Source: Candidatus Latescibacterota bacterium (GTDB taxonomy: Bacteria > Latescibacterota > UBA2968 > UBA8231). From it: a stretch of 36,951 nt of DNA. Positions 26,579 through 35,441 of this stretch are shown in pieces. The stretch lies in assembly GCA_021295675.1 (NCBI GenBank), contig JAGWBY010000089.1:1-36951 (forward strand), in the 5' to 3' direction. Within the stretch, counting starts at the first letter, position 1; the number at the start of each line of letters is the position of its first letter. The translations under genes and the position numbers were made by a program. A model generated the notes under the pieces. The model made no database searches, had not been told where the DNA came from, and saw nothing but the letters and a program-made list of their open reading frames with translations.

Positions 26579-28217
26579 TTGATCTCCCCTACAAACGACG
26601 CGCTCGTCGCACGCTGGCAGCGCGAAACCGCTCCCCTCCTGCCGCTTCTGCACGCCTTCCACGACCGCGACGGGTATCTGTCGGAAGAAGCCCTCAAGGC
26701 CGTATCAACGGGCCTGAAAACCCCCCTCGCCGAGCTTTTCGCCACCGTTACCTTTTACCACCACTTCGCCCGCCAAGCGCCCGGCCAAAGTGCCCCGCGC
26801 GTCTGCACCGGGAGCCGACGCGCTCTGTGCCAGCCTCGCCGAGGCCACGCCCATGCCGTGCGCCGGCCGCTGCGACGACCCCATTCCGGTCATCAAAGGC
26901 CAGCAAGTGCTAGTCGGAACCGAGGCGGATGCCCTTGCACCGAGTCCTTCGCCCCTGCCCGCGCCCAATCCCGGCGGGTACGAGGAATGCGTCTTTGCCG
27001 ACATCCGCGCTCCGGGTCGCGCCACCCTGTCCGGCTATCGCCAAACCGGCGGGTACCAAGCACTGCAACAAGCCCTCGCCGGGAAACCAGCCGAACTGGT
27101 AGCCCTCATTGCCGACAGCCAGCTCGCTGGCCGAGGCGGCGCGGGTTTTCCCACCGGCCAGAAGTGGCAGGCCGTCGCCGAGGCCCCGGGCGAGCCTAAA
27201 ACCGTCGTCTGCAATGCCGACGAAGGCGAGCCGGGCTGCTTTAAGGACCGCGCCCTCCTCGAATGGGATCCACACGCGGTCATCGAAGGCATGCTCCTCG
27301 CTGCGTACGCCACCGGTGCTACCCGCGCCTTTATCTATCTGCGCTACGAATACCCGGAAATCAACGCCATCCTCGCCAACGCGATAGCCGAGGCCCGCGC
27401 AGCCAATCTAATCGGACCGCACATCCTCGGCAGCGACTTTTCCTGTGCGCTCGACATCCGTCGCGGTGCTGGCGCGTACATCTGCGGTGAAGAAGGCTCG
27501 TTGCTCAACAGCCTCGAAGGCAAACACCCCTATCCGCGCAACCGCCCGCCCTACCCGGTGACGCACGGTTTTGAAAACTTGCCCACGGCCGTCAACAACG
27601 TCGAAACCTTGGCCTCAGTGCCCCCGATCGTGCGGCGCGGTGCAGCATGGTATCGCTCGCTGGGCCTCGACGGCCATCCGGGCACCAAGGTCATCAGCCT
27701 CTCGGGCGATGTGCAGCGGCCGGGCAATTACGAAATCCCTTTTGGCCTACCGCTCAATACCTTGCTCCACGAATGGGCCGGCGGGCCGGAGCCAAGCCAT
27801 CAGATCCAAGCGGTTACTATGGCTGGCCTCTCGGGCGGCTTTCTCGCAGGCGATGACCTTAATACCACCCTCGACGAGCCGGCGGTCCGCGCCCGCGGCT
27901 CTATGCTCGGCGCGGGCGGCATCATGGCCTTTGACGACCGCCGCGACATAGTGGATATTGCCCGCCAAGCTATGGCCTTTTTTGCCGAGGAGTCCTGCGG
28001 CAAGTGCTTTCCCTGCCGCATCGGCACCCAGCGGCTGACCGAGCGGCTCGACGGCGAAGGGCCTGCGGACCTAGCAACTTGGCGCGACGAAGTAACAGAC
28101 ATCGGCGACGTCATGAAAGCCACCAGCGCCTGCGGCCTCGGCATGGCCGCTCCCTTTATAACCGATAGCCTTCTCAAGTACTTTCCAGATCAAGTAGCCC
28201 AGCGCGTCTGCGCTTGA
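26579..28217 (+). CDS. nuoF: NuoE-NuoF fusion, NADH-binding subunit of formate dehydrogenase, reading frame broken
   Basis: The N-terminal part is NuoE/FdsG-like: a helical region (ALVARWQRETAPLLPLLHAFHDRDGYLSEEAL) and LAELFATVTFYHHF, then a thioredoxin-like 2Fe-2S segment with RVCTG and PMPCAGRCDD. The frame changes near 26808, between RVCTG and GADALCASLAE. About 20 bases that would carry the second cluster Cys are missing. The second part is a full NuoF: FMN loop GRGGAGFPTGQKW, CNADEGEPGCFKDR, NADH site GAGAYICGEEGSLLNSLEGK and the 4Fe-4S ligands SCGKCFPC plus TSACGLG. The likely start is TTG 26579 with AAAAGG 9 bases upstream. Together with the next gene it forms an NAD-reducing formate dehydrogenase, passing electrons from the molybdenum or tungsten subunit to NAD+. 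The gene order matches fds/hox-type cytoplasmic complexes. Confidence 0.83.
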
Positions 28218-28228
28218 ACGAGGACCTT

Positions 28229-30872
28229 ATGGATACCAATGGGAAACCCCACACCCTGACCTTAGACGGCGAAGAAGTCGCCTTTGACCCTAACGAGACC
28301 CTCTACGAGGTCGCCCAACGCCATCGCCGCGATGTTCCCACCCTCTGCTACGACCCGCGCCTAGAACCTTTTGGGGCCTGCCGGCTCTGCGTGGTCGAAG
28401 TCGAAGGAGCGCGCAATCCAGTCGCCTCCTGCACGGCTCAAGCTGCGCCTGGCATGGTCGTCAAAACGGCGACTGCGGCCATCGAAAAGCACCGCAAGAC
28501 GCTGCTGGAAATGGTGGTCTCGGAAAACCGCGAAGTCGAGGTGGATCCCCTGCGCGGGTACGCTTCGCAAGAGCTAACCGACCTCGCCGATCGCTACCAA
28601 GCCCGCTCCGGCCGCTTCCAAGGCGCGCAATCGGGCCAGGTGCATCCCACCGACGACAACCCCTTCATCTTGCGCGACTACGACTTGTGCATTTCGTGCA
28701 ACCGCTGCGTCCGCGTCTGCGCCGAGCAGGAAGGCGACCACGCCATTGCCGCGATGGGGCGCGGCTTCCACAAGCAGATCACCACCGAGTTCAATGGCCT
28801 CTTCTGCGGCCAATGCGTCCAGACCTGTCCCACCGGTGCCCTCGCCGACAAAAAGGCTCTGCGCGCCGCCGACCTGCCCGGCGAGATCGAAAAGACCCGC
28901 TCGGTCTGCCCGTACTGCGGCGTTGGCTGCTCGGTGGATCTGCTGTCCAAAGAGGATAAACTCGTCGGCATCCAACCGGCGATGGACGGCCCAGCCAACG
29001 AGGGCGCGCTGTGCATCAAAGGCCAGTTTGCCTTTGACTTCGTCCACCATAGCGACCGACTCACACAACCCCTAGTTCGCGGCGAGGACGGCCAGCTCCA
29101 CCCCACCGACTGGGACACCGCGCTCGACCGTGCTGCCCAAGGCTTTGCCAAGGTACTCGCCGAGCACGGCCGCCACGCCATCTACGGCGTCGCCTCCGGC
29201 CGCACGCCTTCAGAGGCCAACTACTGCCTGCAAAAATTCATCCGCCGAGGCTACGGCACGCACTACATAGACAACTGTAGCCGTGCCTGACACGCCCCCA
29301 CGGTTGCCGGTCTGGCAGCCACCATCGGACGCGGTGCCATGTCGAACCCCTTGGCCGATATGGACAAACCGGACCTGATCTTCTGCATCGGCACCAACAT
29401 GACCGAGTGCCACCCTCAAGAGGGCCCTCAAGCGCGGAGCTAAAATGATCGTCGTAGATCCGCGCAAGACCGACCTCGCGGAGATGGCCGATCTGTACCT
29501 GCCCATCCGCGTCGGCTCGGACGTGGCTCTCTTGTTGGCCATGGCGCACGTGATCGTCCGCGACGACTTGGTAGATCGCGCCTTTATGGAAGCGCGCACG
29601 GCCGACTTTGAGCAATTCCTAGAGCACGTCGTCGAGTTCACGCCCGAGTGGGCTTCGCCGCAGACATTGAACAGGCCGCCCTTTGGTACGGTGCCGGCGA
29701 CAAATCCGCCATCTACTACACCCTCGGCATCACCGAGCACATCTGCGGCGTTGACAACGTCCAGAGCCTGTGCAATATCGCCCTGCTGACCGGCAACATT
29801 GGCCGCGAGGGCACCGGCCTTAACCCCATGCGCGGGCAGAACAACATCCAAGGTGCCGGCGACGCTGGGGCCGTTCCATCCAATTACCCCGGCTTCCAAC
29901 CTACTGACCAGCCGGAAAGCAGGGAAAAATTCACCGCGCTCTACGGGCGAGAGATGGACCTCGACAAAGGCATCACCAAGGTCCAAGCACTCAACCGCTG
30001 CGGCACTGAGATTTTTGCCATGATTATCGACGGCGAAAACACCCTCGTCTCCGATCCAGACCGCCATCACTGCGAGCACGCCCTCAAGAGCCTAGATCAC
30101 CTCGTGGTCATCGACATCTTCCTCACTGAGACCGCGGCGCTGGCCGACGTGGTCTTCCCCGCCAGCGCCTTTGCCGAGACCGATGGGAGCTGTGCCAACA
30201 CCGAGCGCCGAGTCCAGCGCTTGCGCCAAGCCGTGCCCCCGCCCGGCGAGGCCAAACCCGACTGGTGGATCATAAGTCAGCTCGCCCAGCGGCTGGGCTT
30301 TAGCGGCTTCGACTACAATTCGGCAGAGGATGTGTTCAACGAACTGTGCGGGCTCTCGCCCATCTACGCTGGCCTCGATTGGGAGCGGATCGACAAGGGC
30401 GAGTACCACTGGCCCGTGCCCGAGAAAGGCCATCCGGGGACGCCGATTTTGCACGAGGGGGCCTTCCGAAACGGCCGTGGCCTTTTCAAAATCATCCGCT
30501 ACCGCGACCCGGCCGAGACCCTTTCGAGCGAATTCCCGGTCTGGCTGACGACCGGCCACCCGCACCCAGACCGGCCGCTCTCAGGGGATTGACTATCTGC
30601 TCGCCGAAGAGCGCCTCGAAGTCCACCCCGAAGACCTCGTCGATTGGGGTCTCGAAGATGGAGGCTTGTGCCGCCTGTCGAGTGCGCGCGGAGCCATTGA
30701 AGTCCGCGTCAAGGGCACCACCCGCTCGCCGCGCGGCACGGTCTTTGCCAGCTTCAGCTTCAACGACGTGCCAATCAACATCCTCACCGGCTCCGGCTAC
30801 GACCCCGTCACCCACACCGCCGAGCTCAAGGTCTGCCCGGTGCGCATCGAGGCGTTGGTTGAAAGTGAGTAA
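28229..30872 (+). CDS. fdhF: Selenocysteine-containing formate dehydrogenase catalytic subunit, reading frame broken three times
   Basis: ATG 28229 has GAGG upstream. The N-terminal 2Fe-2S domain has C40, C51, C54 and C68. NuoG-like 4Fe-4S sites (CISCNRCVRVC, CGQCVQTCP) follow, then the catalytic-domain cluster CPYCGVGC. Codon 354 is TGA at 29288-29290 in DNCSRA-UGA-HAPTVAGL, where homologues carry Cys or Sec, and a SECIS hairpin follows at once. Frame changes, each likely a loss of about 16-20 bases, occur near 29413 (after TECH, before LKRALKRGAK), 29655 (after FTPEW, before ADIEQAALWYG) and 30551 (after LTTG, before QTGRSQGIDYL). The rest is typical: NIALLTGNIGREGTGLNPMRGQNN and ADVVFPASAFAETDG. 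The protein (about 900 residues) oxidises formate using a bis-MGD cofactor and feeds the NuoE-NuoF partner upstream. Sec incorporation needs SelABCD, none of which is in the window. Confidence 0.9.
29288..29320 (+). promoter_or_regulatory. UGA selenocysteine codon with bacterial SECIS hairpin
   Basis: After the in-frame TGA (29288-29290), GGTTGCC (29302-29308) pairs with GGCAGCC (29314-29320), with one U-G wobble, around loop GGTCT (29309-29313). From memory, the E. coli fdhF SECIS has the same GGUCU apical loop and the same 18-base distance from UGA, with CGGUUGC in its stem. SelB should bind this loop. Confidence 0.9.
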
Positions 30873-31443
30873 CGAGGTAATTCCCAGCCGCGATTTCGCT
30901 GAAGTCGCTCAGATGATTGCCGCAGCAAAACAGCGCACGTACTCGGCTGTCAATTCCATGCTCGTTGAACTCTACTGGCAGGTCGGGGCGTATATCCATA
31001 ACAAACTGGAGTCTGCCGCTTGGGGCGAGGGAGTCGTCGATCAACTGGCCAAGTACCTCAAAACGACGCAGCCCGGCCTGCGTGGATTTACGCGGCGTAA
31101 CTTATTTCGGATGCGGCAATTTTACGTGACTTATCGGGGCGATGAGAAAGTGCCACCACTGGTGACACAATTACCTTGGACGCACAATCTCATCATCCTG
31201 TCGCAGAGTAAAACCCCAGAAGAACGCGAGTTTTACCTGAAAACGGCGATCCGCGAAAAATGGAGTAAACGGGAATTGGAGCGCCAGTTCCGAGGGGCCT
31301 TATTCGAGCGAGCCGTGCTCAATCCGCCAAAAGTGTCAGCAGTGCTGGCACAAATGCAGCCGGAAGCCCACGAATCTCACAGACACCTACTTGTGGAGAC
31401 CAGGCTCTTACATCGTCTCCAACTCGTCGTTGGAATAGCGTAG
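30865..31443 (+). CDS. DUF1016 (YhcG-type) protein, C-terminally truncated
   Basis: The 192-residue product begins at GTG 30865, overlapping the fdhF stop. It matches the DUF1016 N-terminal domain: IAAAKQRTYSAVNSMLVELYWQVGAYI, GEGVVDQLAKYL, GFTRRNLFRMRQFY, LPWTHNLIILSQ and ERQFRGALFERAVL. Full proteins continue for about 150 residues with a PD-(D/E)XK nuclease-like domain. Here the match ends at about QMQPEAHE (near 31370). The last 22 residues are an accidental translation that runs into the antitoxin gene on the other strand. YhcG-type proteins often accompany type I restriction loci, as here. The remaining domain probably binds DNA or partners but lacks the nuclease, so the gene is most likely dead. 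Confidence 0.78.
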   Translation: MSNEVIPSRDFAEVAQMIAAAKQRTYSAVNSMLVELYWQVGAYIHNKLESAAWGEGVVDQLAKYLKTTQPGLRGFTRRNLFRMRQFYVTYRGDEKVPPLVTQLPWTHNLIILSQSKTPEEREFYLKTAIREKWSKRELERQFRGALFERAVLNPPKVSAVLAQMQPEAHESHRHLLVETRLLHRLQLVVGIA

Positions 31444-31599
31444 CTCAACAGTACCGGCCAGATCGGCTAGCTCGTGGAACTTTTGCAGGCGCAGGTATTC
31501 ATTTAATGCCATGTGCACTGCGGAGGCTTTGTCTTCTTGCTTTGTCGCCTGCTGGATGGCTTGGACAATTTCCGCGTCTAAGGTAACTGTTATATTCAT
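31408..31599 (-). CDS. VapB-like type II antitoxin, orphan
   Basis: The 63-residue product begins with MNITVTLDAEIVQAIQQATKQ, a ribbon-helix-helix-like DNA-binding start. It continues SAVHMALNEYLRLQKFHELADLAGTVEL, the DUF2191/VapB pattern that wraps a PIN toxin. GAGG stands 7 bases before the ATG. The toxin gene should follow at once on the minus strand, but 31407 downward shows no start or PIN-domain sequence and is instead the tail of the DUF1016 fragment. The antitoxin is therefore an orphan. Inverted repeats just upstream (31612-31669) may be its operator. Confidence 0.75.
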   Translation of the reverse strand: MNITVTLDAEIVQAIQQATKQEDKASAVHMALNEYLRLQKFHELADLAGTVELRYSNDELETM

Positions 31600-31611
31600 A
31601 ATAAAACCTCG

Positions 31612-31670
31612 TTGTTATTTTTTTGTATTTTTCAACGAAGATTATGAACGATTCTTGTTGAAATAACAAG
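31612..31670. promoter_or_regulatory. Inverted repeats between antitoxin and hsdM genes
   Basis: TTGTTATTT (31612-31620) and AAATAACAA (31661-31669) form a perfect 9-base inverted repeat. The right copy also lies in the palindrome CTTGTT-GAAAT-AACAAG (31654-31670). They sit in the AT-rich space between two divergent genes, a likely place for antitoxin binding. Confidence 0.5.
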
Positions 31671-31712
31671 CTATGGGACAACGGACAGCTTTCGCACAGT
31701 ACAAGGATACCC

Positions 31713-32768
31713 ATGACGAACTCTCACATCGGCTTTATCTGGTCCATCGCCGAACTCCTGCGCGGCGATTACAAACAATCGGAATACGGCAAGGTGATGC
31801 TGCCGTTCACAGTGCTGCGGAGGCTCGACTGTGTTTTGGCACCGACGAAGGAGGCCGTGCTAGCACAGATGAAGCAACTGCCACAGAATATAGACGATGA
31901 CATGCGCGAAGCCATACTCAACGAGACCAGCGGCCACTCCTTCCACAACATCAGCCCCTTCACCATTGAAAAGCTACTCGACGACCCAGAGCATATCGCG
32001 GCGAACCTGAACAATTTTATCAATGGATTTTCCCACGATGCGCGTGAGATTTTCATTGACCGCTTCCAGTTACCTGAACAAGTCACCCGCCTCGACCGTG
32101 CCGACCTACTCTACCTCGTCGTCAGCCGGTTCACCCAAGCCGATCTGCACCCCGCCCGCGTCTCCAATTTGCAAATGGGCTACATCTTTGAGGAGCTTAT
32201 CCGCCGATTTTCCGAGCAGAGCAACGAAACCGCTGGCGAGCACTTCACGCCCCGCGAGGTCATCCGCTTGATGGTCAACCTCCTCTTTCTCGAAGACAAC
32301 AAAGTGCTCACTCAGAAAAGCATAATTCGCAAGCTATACGATCCGGCTTGTGGCATGGGCGGTATGCTCTCCGTCGCCGAAGAGTATCTCCGGGAACTCA
32401 ATCCAGATGCCCATCTCGAAGTCTATGGCCAAGAACTGAACGACGAAAGCTATGCGACCTGCAAGTCGGACATGATGATTAAGGGACAAAACGCCCAAAA
32501 TATCCATCCCGGCAACAGCTTCACCGACGACGACATCCCTGACGATCACTTTGACTACATGCTCTCCAATCCGCCCTTTGGCGTCGAGTGGAAAAAGGTC
32601 GCGCCAACCATCCAAGACGAAGCCCGATATCTCGGCTATAACGGCCGTTTTGGTGCTGGTCTGCCCCGCGTCAGCGATGGGTCGTTGCTCTTTGTACAGC
32701 ACATGATTTCCAAATTCAACCAGAATGGCGACGTGACGGGGAAAATCGACGTGCGAGACGAGGTGTAA
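31713..32768 (+). CDS. hsdM: Type I restriction-modification methylase HsdM, truncated and joined to an HsdS-like tail
   Basis: The 351-residue product has the HsdM helical N-terminal domain (FIWSIAELLRGDYKQSEYGKVMLPF), then the N6-adenine methylase domain with EHFTPREVIRLMVNLL, motif I YDPACGMGGML and motif IV SNPPFGVEW. It reaches DGSLLFVQHMISKF and then passes straight into VTGKIDVRDEV and stops. Normal HsdM runs 150 or more residues further, and VTGKIDVR is the well-known C-terminal sequence of HsdS. So an internal deletion seems to have removed the hsdM end and nearly all of hsdS, keeping the frame. AdoMet-binding motifs remain, but without a specificity subunit the protein should not methylate DNA. 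ATG 31713 follows AAGGAT. hsdR scraps lie beyond the next three genes. Confidence 0.85.
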   Translation: MTNSHIGFIWSIAELLRGDYKQSEYGKVMLPFTVLRRLDCVLAPTKEAVLAQMKQLPQNIDDDMREAILNETSGHSFHNISPFTIEKLLDDPEHIAANLNNFINGFSHDAREIFIDRFQLPEQVTRLDRADLLYLVVSRFTQADLHPARVSNLQMGYIFEELIRRFSEQSNETAGEHFTPREVIRLMVNLLFLEDNKVLTQKSIIRKLYDPACGMGGMLSVAEEYLRELNPDAHLEVYGQELNDESYATCKSDMMIKGQNAQNIHPGNSFTDDDIPDDHFDYMLSNPPFGVEWKKVAPTIQDEARYLGYNGRFGAGLPRVSDGSLLFVQHMISKFNQNGDVTGKIDVRDEV

Positions 32769-32900
32769 CGACGATAATGGATAAGACGAAGATAGCCCAG
32801 CAACAAGGCGCTGGCCTATTGAGCCGTTGAACGTTTGTTGCTATACTTGCCGCCGGAATTGCTTAGTCGTAGTCAACCTTTTCCGTAGCTGTGAATAAAA

Positions 32901-34019
32901 ATGCACAACCAGTTGAGAATAATAGACTTATTTAGCGGCGTTGGCGGATTTGGCTTGGGAGCAAGACGGGCCGGATTCGATATAGCAGGGGCCGTAGAGA
33001 TTGATCCACAAGCAATTTCAGTCCACAAGAAAAATTTTCCGAAATTGCCGCTTTGTGAGAAAGACATATCAACCGTCTCAGGAACAGAGATATTACGTGC
33101 TTTCGATCTCAAAATCCGCGAGGTGGATGGCATAGTTGGAGGGCCACCTTGTCAGGGATTCAGTATTATAGGGCATCGAGATGCCTGTGACCCGCGTAAT
33201 CAGTTATTTATTCGGTTCTTTGAGATCGTCAATGATGCCACCCCTAAGTTTTTTCTCGCTGAGAACGTGCTAGGCATTTTAAGCTCAAAGAATTCTCAAA
33301 TCATCGAGCAGGCTCTGTCTAAGGTAGAAGATAAATACGAAATCCTAGCACCTATAAGACTCGTTGCCACAAAATTCGGTATTCCTACAACGCGAGAAAG
33401 AGTGTTCTTTTACGGCTACTTAAAGAACCAAATAAATCCGGTTCGGTCCGAAGATTTTGTCCCTAAAGATGCGAAATCGGTCTATGTAAAAGATGCGTTA
33501 AAAGGGCTGCCAGAGAAGATAGATCCGCTCTGGATTCGAGAAGAGGATGGGTGGAGAAAGATAGAAAAAGTAGTAGAGGGCGTTTTTGGTTCAAAGCTAT
33601 ACGAGCAAATTCCCGATGGGGTTGGGGATGCGAAAGCCATGATGCGTCTCAAAGAAAATTGTGAAGTATCGGGATGCCTTGGAACTCGTCACACCAAAGA
33701 GGTGATGCAAAGATATTCTAAAATTGAACCAGGCGAAATTGACCCAATTTCAAAGAGTCTTCGTCTTGACTACAATAGCTTTTGTCCAACTTTAAGATCA
33801 GGTACTGGAAAAGATAAGGGCAGTTATCAAGCGGTTCGTCCCCTACATCCCACGGAAGACCGTGTGATAACTCCCAGAGAAGCTGCAAGACTCCAAGGCT
33901 TCCCTGATTGGTTTCAATTTCACTCTACGAAGTGGCATAGTTTCAGACAAATCGGAAACAGCGTATGTCCAATTCTTGCCGAGTACATCTTACGTGTCAT
34001 AAAAAAGGCGTTCTACTGA
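32901..34019 (+). CDS. DNA C5-cytosine methyltransferase
   Basis: This complete 372-residue enzyme has motif I RIIDLFSGVGGFGLGARRAGF, motif IV GGPPCQGFSIIG with the catalytic Cys, motif VI ENVLGIL, motif VIII GIPTTRERVFFYGY, a target-recognition region at about 210-300 and motifs IX/X ARLQGFPDW and FRQIGNSVCP. It transfers methyl from AdoMet to C5 of cytosine in a short site that cannot be read from sequence. It is the first gene of a tight AT-rich operon with a GHKL ATPase and an unknown protein; the next gene starts 12 bases later. The base composition is unlike the GC-rich surroundings, so the operon was probably acquired. No good ribosome site precedes ATG 32901. It probably protects self DNA while the partners attack unmodified DNA. 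Confidence 0.92.
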   Translation: MHNQLRIIDLFSGVGGFGLGARRAGFDIAGAVEIDPQAISVHKKNFPKLPLCEKDISTVSGTEILRAFDLKIREVDGIVGGPPCQGFSIIGHRDACDPRNQLFIRFFEIVNDATPKFFLAENVLGILSSKNSQIIEQALSKVEDKYEILAPIRLVATKFGIPTTRERVFFYGYLKNQINPVRSEDFVPKDAKSVYVKDALKGLPEKIDPLWIREEDGWRKIEKVVEGVFGSKLYEQIPDGVGDAKAMMRLKENCEVSGCLGTRHTKEVMQRYSKIEPGEIDPISKSLRLDYNSFCPTLRSGTGKDKGSYQAVRPLHPTEDRVITPREAARLQGFPDWFQFHSTKWHSFRQIGNSVCPILAEYILRVIKKAFY

Positions 34020-34031
34020 AAGGAGACAAAA

Positions 34032-35441
34032 ATGAACAAAAATAAATATGAAGCAGTCGATGCGACTCCTGTCAAGTCGTTTTTTGTTGACATGTTGACC
34101 AGAGACATCGAATTGGTCGATGCTATTCTCGATTTACTCGACAACTGCGTTGATGGGATTTTGCGTATTAAAGGAGAGAGTGCAGAAAAAACACCGTATA
34201 AAGGTTTTGAAGCTGAAATAGAGTTTGATGAGCGTTCGTTTTCTATTTTTGATAACTGTGGAGGCATTCCTTGGGGTTTTCACGATTACGCTTTTCGGAT
34301 GGGTAAAGACAATCAAGATAGAGATAGAGACCTGCCGACGGTTGGCGTCTATGGGATAGGTATGAAGAGAGCCATATTTAAGATCGGCAAACAATGTTTA
34401 ATATCTACTCAAAACAAAGGAGATCGTTATGAAGTTGAGATAACGCCAGAATGGATTGAGGATCAGAACAATTGGGAGCTACCTGTATCTGAACCCTCAG
34501 ATTCCGATAGAGAAGACGATGGGACAACCATCGTTATCGGTGAACTGAACAAGAACATAATAGAGCACTTTGACGATGATAAAGAAAATTTTACCCGTGA
34601 ATTAGTAAGAAAAATCGAGACGCATTACGCTTTTATCATTGCTAAAGGCTTTCAAGTGACAGTGAATGGGCAAAAAGTTGAGCCTAAACCCACTGAATTA
34701 GTTTTTGCCGAAGCAGAAAATAAGAGAGCCCCTGCAATAAAGCCATATATTTATAAAACAGAAGTTGATGGTGTCAGTATCTTTTTAAGTGTCGGATTTA
34801 CGAGGCCCATTCCTTCGCAAGAAGAAATCAATGATGAACAAGAAGAAACGAGATACTCATCTATGGATGCGGGATGGACGATAATTTGCAATGATCGCGC
34901 CGTTTTATATTGCGATCGCACGGAACTTACGGGATGGGGAGAAGCTGGTGTGCCAAGATACCATACCCAGTTTATAGCTATTTCTGGTATCGTTGAGTTT
35001 CAAAGTAATGATGCTGCAAAGCTCCCCACTACGACCACAAAAAGGGGAATAGATGCGTCCTCATCTCTCTATTTACAAGTAAAAAATAGAATGAGAGAGG
35101 GAATGAGGGTGTTTACGAATTTTACAAATCAATGGAAAGGAAAAGGTAATGAATCACAGCAATATATAGATTCAGGAAGAAGATATGATTTCGATAAACT
35201 AAAAACAGAATCTAAAAAACTGCGATTGAACCCTGTCAAGTCGGGATTGCAAGGAGAGCAATTCATGCCTAGACTTCCTAAGCCCAAACCAGAACCATCT
35301 ACAAAAAGACGAATATCATATAGTAAAAATTTAGAGGAAATTGAGATTGTTCAAAGCTATCTTTTTAATGAAAACCATATTACACCTTCTGAAGTAGGCG
35401 AGAAGTGTTTTGATGTGATTTTGAGGGAGGCCCAACAATGA
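34032..35441 (+). CDS. MORC-like GHKL ATPase of a restriction-type system
   Basis: The 469-residue product has GHKL/HSP90-type ATP-binding motifs: N box LVDAILDLLDNCVDGI (about 29-44), G1 box IFDNCGGIPW (about 72-81) and G2 box GVYGIGMKRAIFKIGK (about 106-121). A transducer-like S5 domain follows (about 200-340), including TTTKRGIDASSSLYLQVKNR, a probable lysine-bearing switch. The C-terminal part, from about 370, is basic. This matches prokaryotic MORC/paraMORC ATPases, which Iyer and colleagues (2008) linked to restriction-modification genes next to cytosine methylases. ATP-driven dimer closure on DNA is expected. AAAGGAG precedes its ATG, and its stop overlaps the next gene's ATG by 4 bases. 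It has no nuclease domain that I can recognise. Confidence 0.85.
   Translation: MNKNKYEAVDATPVKSFFVDMLTRDIELVDAILDLLDNCVDGILRIKGESAEKTPYKGFEAEIEFDERSFSIFDNCGGIPWGFHDYAFRMGKDNQDRDRDLPTVGVYGIGMKRAIFKIGKQCLISTQNKGDRYEVEITPEWIEDQNNWELPVSEPSDSDREDDGTTIVIGELNKNIIEHFDDDKENFTRELVRKIETHYAFIIAKGFQVTVNGQKVEPKPTELVFAEAENKRAPAIKPYIYKTEVDGVSIFLSVGFTRPIPSQEEINDEQEETRYSSMDAGWTIICNDRAVLYCDRTELTGWGEAGVPRYHTQFIAISGIVEFQSNDAAKLPTTTTKRGIDASSSLYLQVKNRMREGMRVFTNFTNQWKGKGNESQQYIDSGRRYDFDKLKTESKKLRLNPVKSGLQGEQFMPRLPKPKPEPSTKRRISYSKNLEEIEIVQSYLFNENHITPSEVGEKCFDVILREAQQ

Noticed and set aside
29278..29290. TGA at 29288 as a true stop or nonsense mutation
   Set aside because: Its position at the conserved Cys/Sec ligand and the SECIS hairpin with GGUC loop at the standard distance make selenocysteine far more likely.
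31300..31407. Possible VapC toxin downstream of the antitoxin
   Set aside because: No start codon with a PIN-domain beginning; the only short frame (GTG near 31385) ends after about 18 codons and lacks the conserved Asp motif.
32827..32847. TTGAAC and TATACT as a promoter for the methylase operon
   Set aside because: The spacing between the two boxes is only 9 bases, far below the usual 16-18.
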